From the NCBI GenBank assembly GCA_910576995.1, contig CAJTLC010000007.1, positions 60,252 through 124,251 on the forward strand: a stretch of 64,000 bases of DNA. Reading direction: 5' to 3'. The notes under the pieces were generated by a model. It saw nothing but the letters and a program-made list of their open reading frames with translations. It was not told the origin of the DNA and made no database searches. The number at the start of each line of letters is the position of its first letter. Within the stretch, counting starts at the first letter, position 1. This document shows positions 25,601 to 34,197 of the stretch, one piece after another. The stretch comes from an uncultured Ruminococcus sp. Its GTDB lineage: Bacteria > Bacillota > Clostridia > Oscillospirales > Ruminococcaceae. Position numbers and translations under genes: made by a program.

Positions 25601-26695
25601 TTGAATAAGCGCACACGGCTTATCGCTTCACTGCTTGCGGCGGTTTTCCTGATACTTGCGGCGGCGGTCATGCGGTTTTATGTCAGCGTTCCCGAAAATA
25701 AAAAAAATACGGGAAATCAGACCGTGATAGAGAAGATAATCGCCACAGACAGCCGCGGACGCTCAATTTTCAGCGACGGCAGCGGAAATGTCGGGATCGC
25801 GGAGGCAGGCAGGATAGTTGCCGCGCCCGAATGGACAAGCATTACTCAGGCGGCGGACGATATTTATATCGCCTCTAAAAAAATCGGCGGCAAACTGCTG
25901 TTCGGCTGTATCGACAGCGAGGGAGATCTCATCGTGCCTATAATTTATAAAAGTATATTGCCCTTATCCGTGGGCGAACTTGATCTTTACTGCGCCGAAA
26001 GCGACGACGGGGGAGAATTGATCTTGTATGACAGCGGTTTCATGCCGTATTTCCGGCATACCTGGCGGTCGTACCGAGTCAGCGGAAAAGAGCTTATACT
26101 GAACGATGATATGGGCGAATATACCTATGCTTACGTTCAGGGCGGCGGCGAACTGATGTTTAAGAACGCTTCCGCTTCGGGAACGGTCATGGGCTGCGGT
26201 TACAATCTTGACATCTACAGCAGAGTGCTGCTTTCAAAGCTGACCGTGCCGATGATCGAGGAAATGCTTTCGGGCGCGGAAAATTATATTGAATACGCTT
26301 ATGGCGGCGATAATGGTTTTATTGCTGAAATTTCCGAGCGAAACCGCAATGATTTTTCACCGCTTTTTGAAAATGAATCCGCCATAGTTTCAAAACGCCT
26401 GCTTGGCATTTCCGATATACATATTTACGAATTGCGTTCGGAGGGCGGAATACCTGCATATGAAGTTTCGATAATGGCGGAAATGGAGATCGTTTACATG
26501 GATGAAACGGGAAAAAGGCGTTCTATGCAGGATAAATATAAGGCGGCGGTTCATTTTAGATGCAGCCAGGAGAATTATCCGGAATTGGTATCGGGCGAAT
26601 TTGAACTTGACGCTCCGATATATCCCGCGCCCGAACCCGATTCGGAATCATTTGCAGGATACGCTGACGATTACGGAGCGGGTATGGAATTTTAA
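25601..26695 (+). CDS. Membrane-anchored protein with WG-like repeat, unknown function
   Basis: 364 residues starting at TTG, 15 bases after the glycosyltransferase stop. An N-terminal hydrophobic helix (about 6-25) is a signal or anchor; the rest is extracellular. GKLLFGCIDSEGDLIVPIIY (about 98-117) resembles a WG repeat, and the preceding DSRGRSIFSDGSGNVGI is similar. The C-terminal half resembles DUF3298/RsiV-type domains in outline (a YMDETGKRR strand and a DAPIYPAPE end), but this is weak. Neighbouring purE follows by 16 bases. Confidence 0.65.
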   Translation: MNKRTRLIASLLAAVFLILAAAVMRFYVSVPENKKNTGNQTVIEKIIATDSRGRSIFSDGSGNVGIAEAGRIVAAPEWTSITQAADDIYIASKKIGGKLLFGCIDSEGDLIVPIIYKSILPLSVGELDLYCAESDDGGELILYDSGFMPYFRHTWRSYRVSGKELILNDDMGEYTYAYVQGGGELMFKNASASGTVMGCGYNLDIYSRVLLSKLTVPMIEEMLSGAENYIEYAYGGDNGFIAEISERNRNDFSPLFENESAIVSKRLLGISDIHIYELRSEGGIPAYEVSIMAEMEIVYMDETGKRRSMQDKYKAAVHFRCSQENYPELVSGEFELDAPIYPAPEPDSESFAGYADDYGAGMEF

Positions 26696-26711
26696 ATAAG
26701 GAGTATATATT

Positions 26712-27212
26712 ATGTCAAAAAAAGTTGCAGTTATCATGGGAAGCGACAGCGATTTCCCAATCGTTAAGGCGGCTCTTACGGAGCTGAAAAAGTACGGCGT
26801 TGAATTCGAATGCCGCGTTATGAGCGCTCACCGCACTCCTGCCGAGGCTGCGGAATTTGCTTCAAACGCAAAGGATAACGGATTCGGCGTCATTATATGC
26901 GCGGCAGGTATGGCGGCTCATCTTGCAGGAGTTGTCGCAGGTCATACGACTCTGCCCGTTATCGGAATACCGATGAAATCCAAGGCGCTTGAGGGTATGG
27001 ACGCGCTTCTTGCTACCGTTATGATGCCTCCCGGAGTTCCCGTTGCGACAGTGGGAATTGACGGCGCGAAAAATGCGGCGGTTCTTGCAGTTCAGATGCT
27101 TGCTGTTGCCGATGAGGAACTTTCCGAAAAGCTTATTGCCGAAAAGAAAAAAATGGCTGACGGCGTTCGTGAAAAGGACGCAAAGCTTCAGGCGGAAATT
27201 GCCAATATCTAA
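26712..27212 (+). CDS. purE: N5-carboxyaminoimidazole ribonucleotide mutase (class I PurE)
   Basis: Moves the carboxyl group from N5-CAIR to C4, giving CAIR, in purine synthesis. The 166 residues show MGSDSDFPIVKAA near the N-terminus (phosphate binding), MSAHRTP with the catalytic histidine, and AGMAAHLAGVVAGHTTLPVI. Class I enzymes normally need PurK; no purK lies in this window. AAGGAG upstream. First of eight purine genes in this run. Confidence 0.96.
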   Translation: MSKKVAVIMGSDSDFPIVKAALTELKKYGVEFECRVMSAHRTPAEAAEFASNAKDNGFGVIICAAGMAAHLAGVVAGHTTLPVIGIPMKSKALEGMDALLATVMMPPGVPVATVGIDGAKNAAVLAVQMLAVADEELSEKLIAEKKKMADGVREKDAKLQAEIANI

Positions 27213-27280
27213 TGCTTACCTGTCCGTAAAGACGCGGACTTGCATAAATATTTCATATTAAATCTCAGGAGGAAAAATTT

Positions 27281-28000
27281 ATGGAAAATGTAACAAAACT
27301 CGAACAGCTTTATGAGGGCAAGGCTAAAAAAGTTTATGCCACAAACGATCCCGACCTCGTAATTGTTGACTACAAGGATGACGCTACGGCTTTCAACGGC
27401 GAAAAGAAAGGTACTATTTCCGGTAAGGGCGTTATCAATAACAGAATGACGAACTATATGTTCAAAATGCTCGAAAAAGAGGGCGTTCCTACGCATCTTG
27501 TCGAGGAAATAAGCGAGCGCGAAACTATTGTTAAAAAAGTCTCCATCGTTCCTCTTGAAGTTATTATCAGAAACGTTGCGGCAGGCAGCTTCTCAAAGAG
27601 AATGGGCGTTGAAGAGGGTACTAAGCTTCTCACTCCTATTCTTGAATTCAGTTATAAGAACGACGATCTCGGCGATCCTTTCATCAACGACTATTACGCT
27701 CTTGCGCTCGGTCTTGCAACTAAGGAAGAGATCGATACTATCGCAAAGTATGCTTTCAAGGTAAATGAATTCATGGTGAATTTCTTTAAGGGTCTGAATA
27801 TCGATCTTATCGATTTCAAGATTGAATTCGGCAGAACTTCCGACGGCACTATCATTCTCGCCGATGAAATTTCTCCCGATACTTGCAGATTCTGGGATTC
27901 CACAACTCATGAAAAGCTTGATAAGGACCGCTTCCGCAGAGATATGGGCGGCGTTGAAGAGGCTTATCAGGAAATTATGAAGAGACTTATGGGAGAATAA
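27281..28000 (+). CDS. purC: SAICAR synthetase
   Basis: Phosphoribosylaminoimidazole-succinocarboxamide synthase joins CAIR and aspartate using ATP. The 239-residue product starts with TKLEQLYEGKAKKVYATNDP and carries the signatures VPLEVIIRNVAAGS and IDFKIEFGR, then LADEISPDTCRFWD. CAGGAGG lies 9 bases upstream. It is 68 bases after purE and 3 bases before purF. Confidence 0.97.
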   Translation: MENVTKLEQLYEGKAKKVYATNDPDLVIVDYKDDATAFNGEKKGTISGKGVINNRMTNYMFKMLEKEGVPTHLVEEISERETIVKKVSIVPLEVIIRNVAAGSFSKRMGVEEGTKLLTPILEFSYKNDDLGDPFINDYYALALGLATKEEIDTIAKYAFKVNEFMVNFFKGLNIDLIDFKIEFGRTSDGTIILADEISPDTCRFWDSTTHEKLDKDRFRRDMGGVEEAYQEIMKRLMGE

Positions 28001-28003
28001 TTT

Positions 28004-29428
28004 ATGGGCGGATTTTTTGGAGCAGCTTCGAAAAACGACTGCATAACCGACGTTTTCTTCGGTACGGATTATCATTCCCACCTCGGAACAAGACGCGGCG
28101 GCATGACTTCCTATTCGGAGGACGTAGGTTTTCAGAGAAATATCCACAGCATCGAAAATTCTCCGTTCAGAACGAAATTCGAAAACGACGTTGTAAATAT
28201 GCGCGGCAAGCTTTGCATCGGCTGCATCAGCGATACCGATCCGCAGCCTATTATGGTTCGCTCGAAACTGGGGCTGTATGCCGTTTGTTCCGTCGGCATC
28301 ATCAGAAATTCCGACGAACTGGTTGACGAGCTTCTGCAAAAGGGCTGCGCCAATTTCGAGGCTATGAGCAGCGGAAACATCAATTCCGGCGATCTTATCG
28401 GCGCGCTTATCGCTCAGAAAGATACTTTCGTCGACGGTATCCGCTACGCTCAAAGCAAGATTGAAGGCACGATGTCGCTGATAATACTCACTAAGGACAG
28501 CATTATTGCCGCTCGCGACGCTTACGGAAGACTTCCTGTCGTAATCGGCAAGCGCTGGGACGGTTTCTGCCTTTCAACTGAATCTTTCGCGTTCCAGAAA
28601 ATGGGATATGAAACTTATAAAGAACTTGCGGCGGGAGAGATAGTGAAGATAACTGCGGAGGGCGTTGAAGTCCTTGCGGAGGGCGACCCCTCAAAAATGA
28701 AGATATGTACCTTTTTGTGGACTTATTACGGCTATCCCACGGCTTGCTACGAGGGCGTGAACGTTGAAGTTATGCGTACCAGAAACGGCGAGATCATGGC
28801 TGAAAACGATATCGCGGCAGGCAGACTTCCCGATGTGGATTATGTCTGCGGAGTTCCCGATTCAGGCACTCCTCACGCTATCGGATATGCCAACAGAAGC
28901 GGAATTCCCTTTGCTCGTCCGTTTATAAAGTATACTCCCACGTGGCCGAGAAGCTTTATGCCTGCAAATCAGAGCATGAGAAACGTTGTGGCGAAAATGA
29001 AGCTTATTCCCGTTCATGAACTTATCGAGGGCAAAAAGCTTCTCTTCGTTGACGACAGCATCGTGCGCGGTACTCAGATGCGCGAAACCGTGGAATTCCT
29101 CTACGAAAACGGCGCGAAAGAAGTTCATATGCGTTCCGCCTGTCCGCCTATCATGTACGGCTGCAAGTATTTGAATTTTTCAAGAAGCCATTCCGAGCTG
29201 GAGCTTATCGCCCGTCAGATAATAGATGAATTCGAGGGTGAAGAGGGCGTTAAGTATCTTGCGGAATACAGCGATTCCTCCACCGAAAGAGGAAGAAAAC
29301 TCCGCGACGAGATCTGCCGCAGATTGAAGCTTACATCGCTGGAATTCCAGTCGCTTCCCGGTAAGGTAAAGGCTGTCGGTCTGCCAGAATGCAATCTTTG
29401 TACATATTGCTGGAGCGGTAAAGAATAA
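28004..29428 (+). CDS. purF: Amidophosphoribosyltransferase-like protein (PurF) with an apparently inactive glutaminase domain
   Basis: PurF normally makes phosphoribosylamine from PRPP and glutamine. The 474 residues hold an N-terminal Ntn-type domain and a C-terminal PRTase domain with the PRPP loop FVDDSIVRGTQM (349-356 core). Cysteines compatible with an Fe-S cluster are present, including C463, C466 and C469 at the C-terminus. The N-terminus, MGGFFGAASKNDC, has Gly where the catalytic Cys of CGVFGI-type enzymes should be; the glutamine-binding Arg of HVRY and the oxyanion Asn-Gly are also replaced (GCIS at 73-76, CSVG at 95-98). Divergent forms like this exist in other gut Clostridia and Bacteroidetes as far as I recall. 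It may use ammonia or have another role. Confidence 0.88.
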   Translation: MGGFFGAASKNDCITDVFFGTDYHSHLGTRRGGMTSYSEDVGFQRNIHSIENSPFRTKFENDVVNMRGKLCIGCISDTDPQPIMVRSKLGLYAVCSVGIIRNSDELVDELLQKGCANFEAMSSGNINSGDLIGALIAQKDTFVDGIRYAQSKIEGTMSLIILTKDSIIAARDAYGRLPVVIGKRWDGFCLSTESFAFQKMGYETYKELAAGEIVKITAEGVEVLAEGDPSKMKICTFLWTYYGYPTACYEGVNVEVMRTRNGEIMAENDIAAGRLPDVDYVCGVPDSGTPHAIGYANRSGIPFARPFIKYTPTWPRSFMPANQSMRNVVAKMKLIPVHELIEGKKLLFVDDSIVRGTQMRETVEFLYENGAKEVHMRSACPPIMYGCKYLNFSRSHSELELIARQIIDEFEGEEGVKYLAEYSDSSTERGRKLRDEICRRLKLTSLEFQSLPGKVKAVGLPECNLCTYCWSGKE

Positions 29429-29446
29429 AAAGCAAATCATATAGAT

Positions 29447-29478
29447 AACACGCACAAAGTAATCATTTGTGCGTGTTG
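29447..29478 (+). other. Perfect 12-bp hairpin between purF and purM
   Basis: AACACGCACAAA and TTTGTGCGTGTT pair around a 7-base loop (GTAATCA). It lacks a T-run, so a terminator is unlikely; it may stabilise or mark processing of the mRNA, or be a protein binding site. Confidence 0.5.
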
Positions 29479-29510
29479 CCATAAATACAAATCCATAAAG
29501 GAGTAAAAAA

Positions 29511-30548
29511 ATGAATAACAGTTTTTCCGAAAGCTATAAAAAGGCAGGCGTTGACGTTACTGCCGGCTATAAATCAGTTGAGCTTATGAAAAAACATATC
29601 GCAAGAACCATGCTTCCCGGCTGCATTTCGGGAATCGGCGGATTCGGCGGTCTTTTCGAACTTGATATGACAGGCATTAACAAGCCCGTTCTCGTTTCTG
29701 GTACGGACGGCGTCGGAACTAAGATAAAGATCGCGTTTATCATGGATAAGCATGATACAGTCGGAATCGACTGCGTGGCAATGTGCGTGAACGATATTAT
29801 ATGCTGCGGTGCAAAACCCCAGTTTTTCCTCGACTATATCGCCTGCGGAAAGAATATCCCCGAAAAGATAGCAGAGATAGTTTCAGGTGTTGCGGAGGGC
29901 TGCGTTCAGGCGGAATGCGCTCTTATCGGCGGCGAAACTGCCGAACATCCCGGACTTATGCCTGAGGATGAATACGACCTCGCAGGTTTTTCAGTGGGCG
30001 TTGTGGATAAGGACAAGATTCTTCAGCCCGATACCCAGAAAGCAGGAGATGTGCTTATCGCTATCAAGTCCAGCGGCGTTCATTCAAACGGCTTCTCGCT
30101 CGTGAGACGAGTATTCGACGTGAACGAGCAGAATCTTGCAATGCATTTCAACGACCTCGGCGCAACTCTCGGCGAAACGCTTCTTACGCCTACGAGAATT
30201 TATGTTAAGGCTGTTATGAGTCTTCTTAATGCGGTTAATGTCAAGTCGATCTCGCATATTACAGGCGGCGGCTTCTATGAGAATATTCCGCGCGCGCTTC
30301 CCAAGAATCTTGCCGCTAAAATTGAGAGAAACGCAGTTCAGGTTCTGCCGATCTTCGATCTTATCGCCCGCAGCGGAAATATTCCCGAACGCGATATGTT
30401 CAATACGTTTAATATGGGCGTGGGAATGATCGTTTCGGTTGATAAGAACGACGCAGACAAGGCGATTGCTGCTATTAAGGCGGCTGGCGAGGACGCCTAT
30501 GTTCTCGGCGAATTGGTTGAATCCGACGAGGGCGTTATTATTTGCTAA
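29511..30548 (+). CDS. purM: Phosphoribosylformylglycinamidine cyclo-ligase
   Basis: Closes the imidazole ring, making AIR from FGAM with ATP. 345 residues, normal length. Family features: SYKKAGVDVTAGYKSVELM near the start, GTDGVGTKIKIAF, the GGETAEHPGLM motif and HSNGFSLVRRV. AAAGGAG lies upstream. It is followed by a family-1 repeat element. The previous enzyme, PurL, is not in this window. Confidence 0.97.
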   Translation: MNNSFSESYKKAGVDVTAGYKSVELMKKHIARTMLPGCISGIGGFGGLFELDMTGINKPVLVSGTDGVGTKIKIAFIMDKHDTVGIDCVAMCVNDIICCGAKPQFFLDYIACGKNIPEKIAEIVSGVAEGCVQAECALIGGETAEHPGLMPEDEYDLAGFSVGVVDKDKILQPDTQKAGDVLIAIKSSGVHSNGFSLVRRVFDVNEQNLAMHFNDLGATLGETLLTPTRIYVKAVMSLLNAVNVKSISHITGGGFYENIPRALPKNLAAKIERNAVQVLPIFDLIARSGNIPERDMFNTFNMGVGMIVSVDKNDADKAIAAIKAAGEDAYVLGELVESDEGVIIC

Positions 30549-30554
30549 AATTAA

Positions 30555-30763
30555 ATTTGTAGTTGTGCTGTGTTATCAGGGGAGACTCTGTCTCCCCCGA
30601 ACCCCCTCTGCATAAGGGACATTGTCCCTTATGAATCCCGATATTTCATAATTTTTTACCCCGAAGGGATAAAAAATTATGAGATCAGAGGTCAAGAGGG
30701 TAATATCTTTGCAAGGAGTCGAGGAGACAAAATCCCTTGATATCGCGGAACAACTAAGATTTA
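30555..30763 (+). repeat. Family-1 inverted-repeat element, copy B
   Basis: About 209 bp, homologous to copy A but in the opposite orientation on the chromosome. Ends are TAGTTGTGCTGTGTTATCAG on the left and, read from the other strand, TTAGTTGTTCCGCGATATCA on the right. Internal hairpins: GGGGAGACtctGTCTCCCC, ATAAGGGACattGTCCCTTAT and TAATTTTTTAcccc with its complement. A short frame reading out of it is not considered a gene. Confidence 0.85.
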
Positions 30764-30802
30764 TTTCAGCAAAACAAAAACGATTTTGGGAGGTGCTGTT
30801 TT

Positions 30803-31270
30803 ATGAATATAATGACTGTTTCGGGCGGCATAACAGCGCTTCTCGGAATAATTCTTGCGGTTGTCGGCTTTATTCAGGGAAAAAGACGAATTGAACGTGA
30901 AAAAAGGTTTATTGAAACCGATGGCGAAATAGTTCGGCTCGATTCAAGGACTTCTGTTAAATTCGTGAAAGGGCTGCCGATTGTCGCGAACGAATACAGA
31001 CCTGTTGTAAGTTATATTACGGAAAACGGTGAGGAGATAATTTCAGAAGCTTTCGCATGGACGCTGAAATTCGGAGAATGCCGCGAACTTGCGATGGCGT
31101 ATGAAACTAAAACTCCTTTGACTGTCCGTTATGATCCTTTGAATCCTAAATACTATGTTTACAACTCAAAGAAATTCTTTTTTGTCCGCGAAGTAATGTA
31201 TAAATTTATTTTTGCGGCTGTACTTATCGGTCTCGGAGCTTTTATGATTTGGGCAGAAATGCGGGTGTGA
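30803..31270 (+). CDS. DUF3592-like membrane protein
   Basis: 155 residues with membrane helices at about 7-25 and 130-150 and a central beta-rich region. The pattern EYRPVVSYITENGEEI followed by YETKTPLTVRYDPLNPKYYV is typical of DUF3592 proteins, whose function is unknown. GGGAGG lies about 8 bases before the ATG. A second member of the same kind lies two genes downstream. Confidence 0.75.
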   Translation: MNIMTVSGGITALLGIILAVVGFIQGKRRIEREKRFIETDGEIVRLDSRTSVKFVKGLPIVANEYRPVVSYITENGEEIISEAFAWTLKFGECRELAMAYETKTPLTVRYDPLNPKYYVYNSKKFFFVREVMYKFIFAAVLIGLGAFMIWAEMRV

Positions 31271-31273
31271 GAT

Positions 31274-32137
31274 ATGAAAAAAATTTCTGTTATTTTGGCT
31301 GCGGCTGCGATTTTTTATGCCGCGGCAATGCCTGCATTTTCGGCAGGTATACCTATGGACGAATTCAGCGACGGCGTTGTTGATGTATATGATCTTGTAG
31401 CTGCACGTCAGAAAGGCGTTTCTGCCGAAAAACTGGAGATTCTGAAAGATTTCCTGCTCGGCTGCGGAAACGGAAGCGATTATGATAACGTCGATATCGC
31501 GATAGACGAAAGCTGCATTCTTGAACCGAAAGGCACGATACATACTGGAAACGGCACGTTTTACGGCGGAGGATACGAGGGCGGATGCGCTATGCTCGAC
31601 CCCGTTTCGCGCGATCACTGGATAGTCGCTATGAATCTTGCCGATTACAATAATGCTCAGCTTGCGGGCGCTTATCTTGAAGTGACGGGCGAGTTGGGTA
31701 CAATAAATATGTTCGTGACCGATCTTCTGCCGGAGGGCGAAAAAGGCGATCTTGATCTGTATACCGACGCCTTTCCGCTTATAGCGCCCGTTGAAAAGGG
31801 GAAAGTTCCTGTAAGCTGGAAAATAGTTCCCTTTGAAGATGCGAAAAATTCCACCGTTCAGTATAAATATAAAGAGGGTTCTACGGAGCATTGGTGCGGA
31901 GTTCAGGTGCGAAATCATCTTTATCCTATAACGCGGCTGGAATATCTTGACAAAGATGGAAGTTTCGTGGAGATTCCAAGGCGGCAGTATAATTATTTCG
32001 AATCCGACAGCATGGGTGCAGGTCCGTTTACGTTCAGAATTACTGATATTTACGGTCAGATGATCGTCGACGAGGGGATTCCTCTTTCATATGACGATAC
32101 GGAAATAATCGACGGACACGTTCAGTTTGTTGAATAG
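31274..32137 (+). CDS. Secreted expansin (EXLX1/YoaJ-like) with a dockerin-like segment
   Basis: Expansins loosen plant cell walls without hydrolysis. 287 residues: signal peptide 1-24, then a short segment DEFSDGVVDVYDLVAARQ (29-46) that resembles one dockerin calcium-binding repeat and its helix. The double-psi beta-barrel domain (about 90-195) has GNGTFYGGGYEGGCAMLDP and FVTDLLPEG, where D150 matches the key Asp82 of Bacillus subtilis EXLX1. The second domain (about 196-287) keeps W207 and Y239 of the aromatic cellulose-binding surface; the third position, Trp125 in EXLX1, is His206 here. VQVRNHLYPI and the final GHVQF also match the family. The match is from memory of EXLX1. Confidence 0.87.
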   Translation: MKKISVILAAAAIFYAAAMPAFSAGIPMDEFSDGVVDVYDLVAARQKGVSAEKLEILKDFLLGCGNGSDYDNVDIAIDESCILEPKGTIHTGNGTFYGGGYEGGCAMLDPVSRDHWIVAMNLADYNNAQLAGAYLEVTGELGTINMFVTDLLPEGEKGDLDLYTDAFPLIAPVEKGKVPVSWKIVPFEDAKNSTVQYKYKEGSTEHWCGVQVRNHLYPITRLEYLDKDGSFVEIPRRQYNYFESDSMGAGPFTFRITDIYGQMIVDEGIPLSYDDTEIIDGHVQFVE

Positions 32138-32146
32138 GAGTATAGT

Positions 32147-32614
32147 ATGAATACTGATAAGACCGATTATATATGGGCGATAGCTTCTTTTATTATAGTG
32201 GGCGTGACCTTTCATTACGGCGTGCTGCTTTACGGTTTACTGGGAATTTATCTGCTGTTTGCGCTGCTTATGGCGACGCATATTATAGTCGTGAAGAAAA
32301 GAATGAGCAGAACGGAAGCCGTTTATGCGGAAATAACCGAATATCGCGAAGTAAAAGGCGTTCCAAAGCATTTTTATCCCGTGGTGAAGTATGAAACCAT
32401 AGAGGGCAGGACTGTAAGTTCTGTTTATACGGTCGCGGCAAAGTCGAAGCTTTATGAAGTGGGCGGCGAGGAATTGATATGCTACGATCCCGACGATCCC
32501 GTGTTTTTTTATTTCTCAAACCGCAGTTTCGAACTCACGAGCCATTATTACCGATATATGATATATGGCGGAATACCTGCGCTTTTCGTGCTTATCGCGA
32601 TTATTGCGCATTGA
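32147..32614 (+). CDS. DUF3592-like membrane protein, second copy
   Basis: 155 residues with hydrophobic segments at about 11-48 and 136-153. The soluble middle, HFYPVVKYETIEGRTV followed by GGEELICYDPDDPVFFYF, follows the DUF3592 pattern. AGGAG lies 9 bases before the ATG. Similar in length and design to the protein at 30803, so both flank the expansin gene, and could be copies of one ancestor. Confidence 0.72.
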   Translation: MNTDKTDYIWAIASFIIVGVTFHYGVLLYGLLGIYLLFALLMATHIIVVKKRMSRTEAVYAEITEYREVKGVPKHFYPVVKYETIEGRTVSSVYTVAAKSKLYEVGGEELICYDPDDPVFFYFSNRSFELTSHYYRYMIYGGIPALFVLIAIIAH

Positions 32615-32633
32615 TATTATACGAGGTGTATTA

Positions 32634-33260
32634 ATGAAAAATATTGTTGTACTGGTATCTGGCGGCGGCACAAATTTGCAGGCGCTTATAGATGCCGAAA
32701 AATCGGGAGAAATCAAAGGCGGTAAGATAACCTGCGTTATTTCTTCGAATCCGAATGCCTATGCTCTGACAAGAGCGGCTGAAAACGGTATCGCTTCACG
32801 CGTTATACCGAGAAAAGAGTTTGCCGACAGCAAATCCTACAGCATGGCAATTCTCGAAACTCTCGACGAGGAAAAGGCTGATCTGGTCATTCTGGCAGGC
32901 TTTATGACAATTCTTGACGAATGCCTGACAAGCAAGTATGCTTATAAAATTATAAATGTGCATCCTGCGCTTATTCCGTCGTTCTGCGGCGAGGGCTATT
33001 ACGGGCTGCACGTTCATGAAGCCGCGCTTGCTTACGGCGTTAAAGTCAGCGGTGCTACCATCCATTTTGTGAATGAAAAAGCCGACGCGGGCGCGATAAT
33101 TCTTCAGGGCGTTGTCAATGTTGAAAAGGACGATACTCCCGAAATTTTGCAGCGTCGCATTATGGAGAACGTCGAGTGGAAACTTCTTCCCAAGGCGGCT
33201 TCGCTTTTCTGTCAGGATAAGATCGAGATCATCGACGAAAAGGCTTATGTGACGGAATAG
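32634..33260 (+). CDS. purN: Phosphoribosylglycinamide formyltransferase
   Basis: Adds a formyl group from 10-formyl-THF to GAR. The ATG after CGAGGTGTATTA gives 208 residues, starting MKNIVVLVSGGGTNLQALID (phosphate-binding loop). Catalytic residues are in NVHPALIP (Asn and His), and the Asp in the loop GVKVSGATIHFVNEKADAGA. A frame 23 codons longer begins in the preceding gene without a binding site. Confidence 0.96.
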   Translation: MKNIVVLVSGGGTNLQALIDAEKSGEIKGGKITCVISSNPNAYALTRAAENGIASRVIPRKEFADSKSYSMAILETLDEEKADLVILAGFMTILDECLTSKYAYKIINVHPALIPSFCGEGYYGLHVHEAALAYGVKVSGATIHFVNEKADAGAIILQGVVNVEKDDTPEILQRRIMENVEWKLLPKAASLFCQDKIEIIDEKAYVTE

Positions 33261-33483
33261 ATCTATTACAATATTAAAGGTTTGTTATCATAGTATATTT
33301 TACGCGCCTTTTATGCGGATATGCTCCAAAACAGCCCGGCTAATTTGGCTGATTCTGTAAATGACGATATATAGCCGTTTTCACTGTTATATTATGAAAA
33401 CAAATTCTGAAAATCTGAATCGCGCATTTTTTAATCGCAAATATTTATTTTAAAAATTTATAATTATAAAGGAGAAAAAGAAA
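33261..33483. other. A/T-rich spacer before purO
   Basis: 223 bases without a gene. CAGCC-cggctaattt-GGCTG can form a small hairpin near 33335. The region just before purO is very A/T-rich, and it may carry a weak promoter, but no convincing -35/-10 pair was found. No repeat element is seen. Confidence 0.4.
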
Positions 33484-34197
33484 ATGATCAAACTTGATTT
33501 AGCTAAGGAGTTAAGTTCGAACGCATATCCCGGAAGAGGTATTGTTATCGGTAAGTCAGACTGCGGAAAGTACGCTGTTACGGGATATTTTATCATGGGC
33601 AGAAGCGAAAACAGCCGTAACCGCGTTTTTGTTGAGGATGGCGACGGAATCCGCACGCAGGCTTTCGACCCCTCGAAGCTTTCCGATCCGCATCTCATTA
33701 TTTACGCTCCCGTTCGCGTTCTCGGCAATAAGCTGATCGTTACAAACGGCGACCAGACCGATACTATCTACGAGCTTATGGACAAGCAGTTCACTTTCGA
33801 GCAGTCCCTCCGCACTCGCGAATTCGAGGACGACGCTCCCAACTATACGCCCAGAATTTCGGGAATTCTCCGCTTTGAAGATAAGAATTTCAATTACGCG
33901 ATGTCTATCCTGAAATCTGCCAACGGAAATCCTGATTCATGTCAGCGTTATACGTTCAGCTATAATAATCCCGTTGATGGCGAGGGTCATTTCATTCACA
34001 CTTACATGGGCGACGGAAATCCGCTCCCCAGCTTTGAAGGCGAGCCTAAACTTGTCGGAATTTCGGGAAATATCGATGAATTTACCGATATGCTCTGGAA
34101 TAATCTCAATGAGGACAACAAGGTTTCTCTCTTCGTTCGCTATGTGAATCTTGAGGACGGTTCTGTTGAAACAAGAATTGTCAATAAGAATAAGTGA
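33484..34197 (+). CDS. purO: IMP cyclohydrolase, PurO-like
   Basis: Probably closes the second ring of the purine, FAICAR to IMP. The 237-residue product has the PurO-family start SSNAYPGRGIVIGKSDCGKY and, further on, MGRSENSRNRVF, PNYTPRISGI and the GISGNIDEF region. PurO was first described in archaea (methanogens) and is unrelated to the PurH cyclohydrolase domain. Its presence explains why purH, 2.2 kb downstream, lacks that domain. AAAGGAG upstream. Confidence 0.85.
   Translation: MIKLDLAKELSSNAYPGRGIVIGKSDCGKYAVTGYFIMGRSENSRNRVFVEDGDGIRTQAFDPSKLSDPHLIIYAPVRVLGNKLIVTNGDQTDTIYELMDKQFTFEQSLRTREFEDDAPNYTPRISGILRFEDKNFNYAMSILKSANGNPDSCQRYTFSYNNPVDGEGHFIHTYMGDGNPLPSFEGEPKLVGISGNIDEFTDMLWNNLNEDNKVSLFVRYVNLEDGSVETRIVNKNK

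Noticed and set aside
26696..27280. Purine riboswitch upstream of purE or purC
   Set aside because: Spacers are too short (16 and 68 bases) and none of the conserved core segments of guanine or PRPP riboswitches was found.
30679..30894. Short frame reading out of repeat copy B
   Set aside because: Mostly element sequence; overlaps the DUF3592 gene start in another frame.
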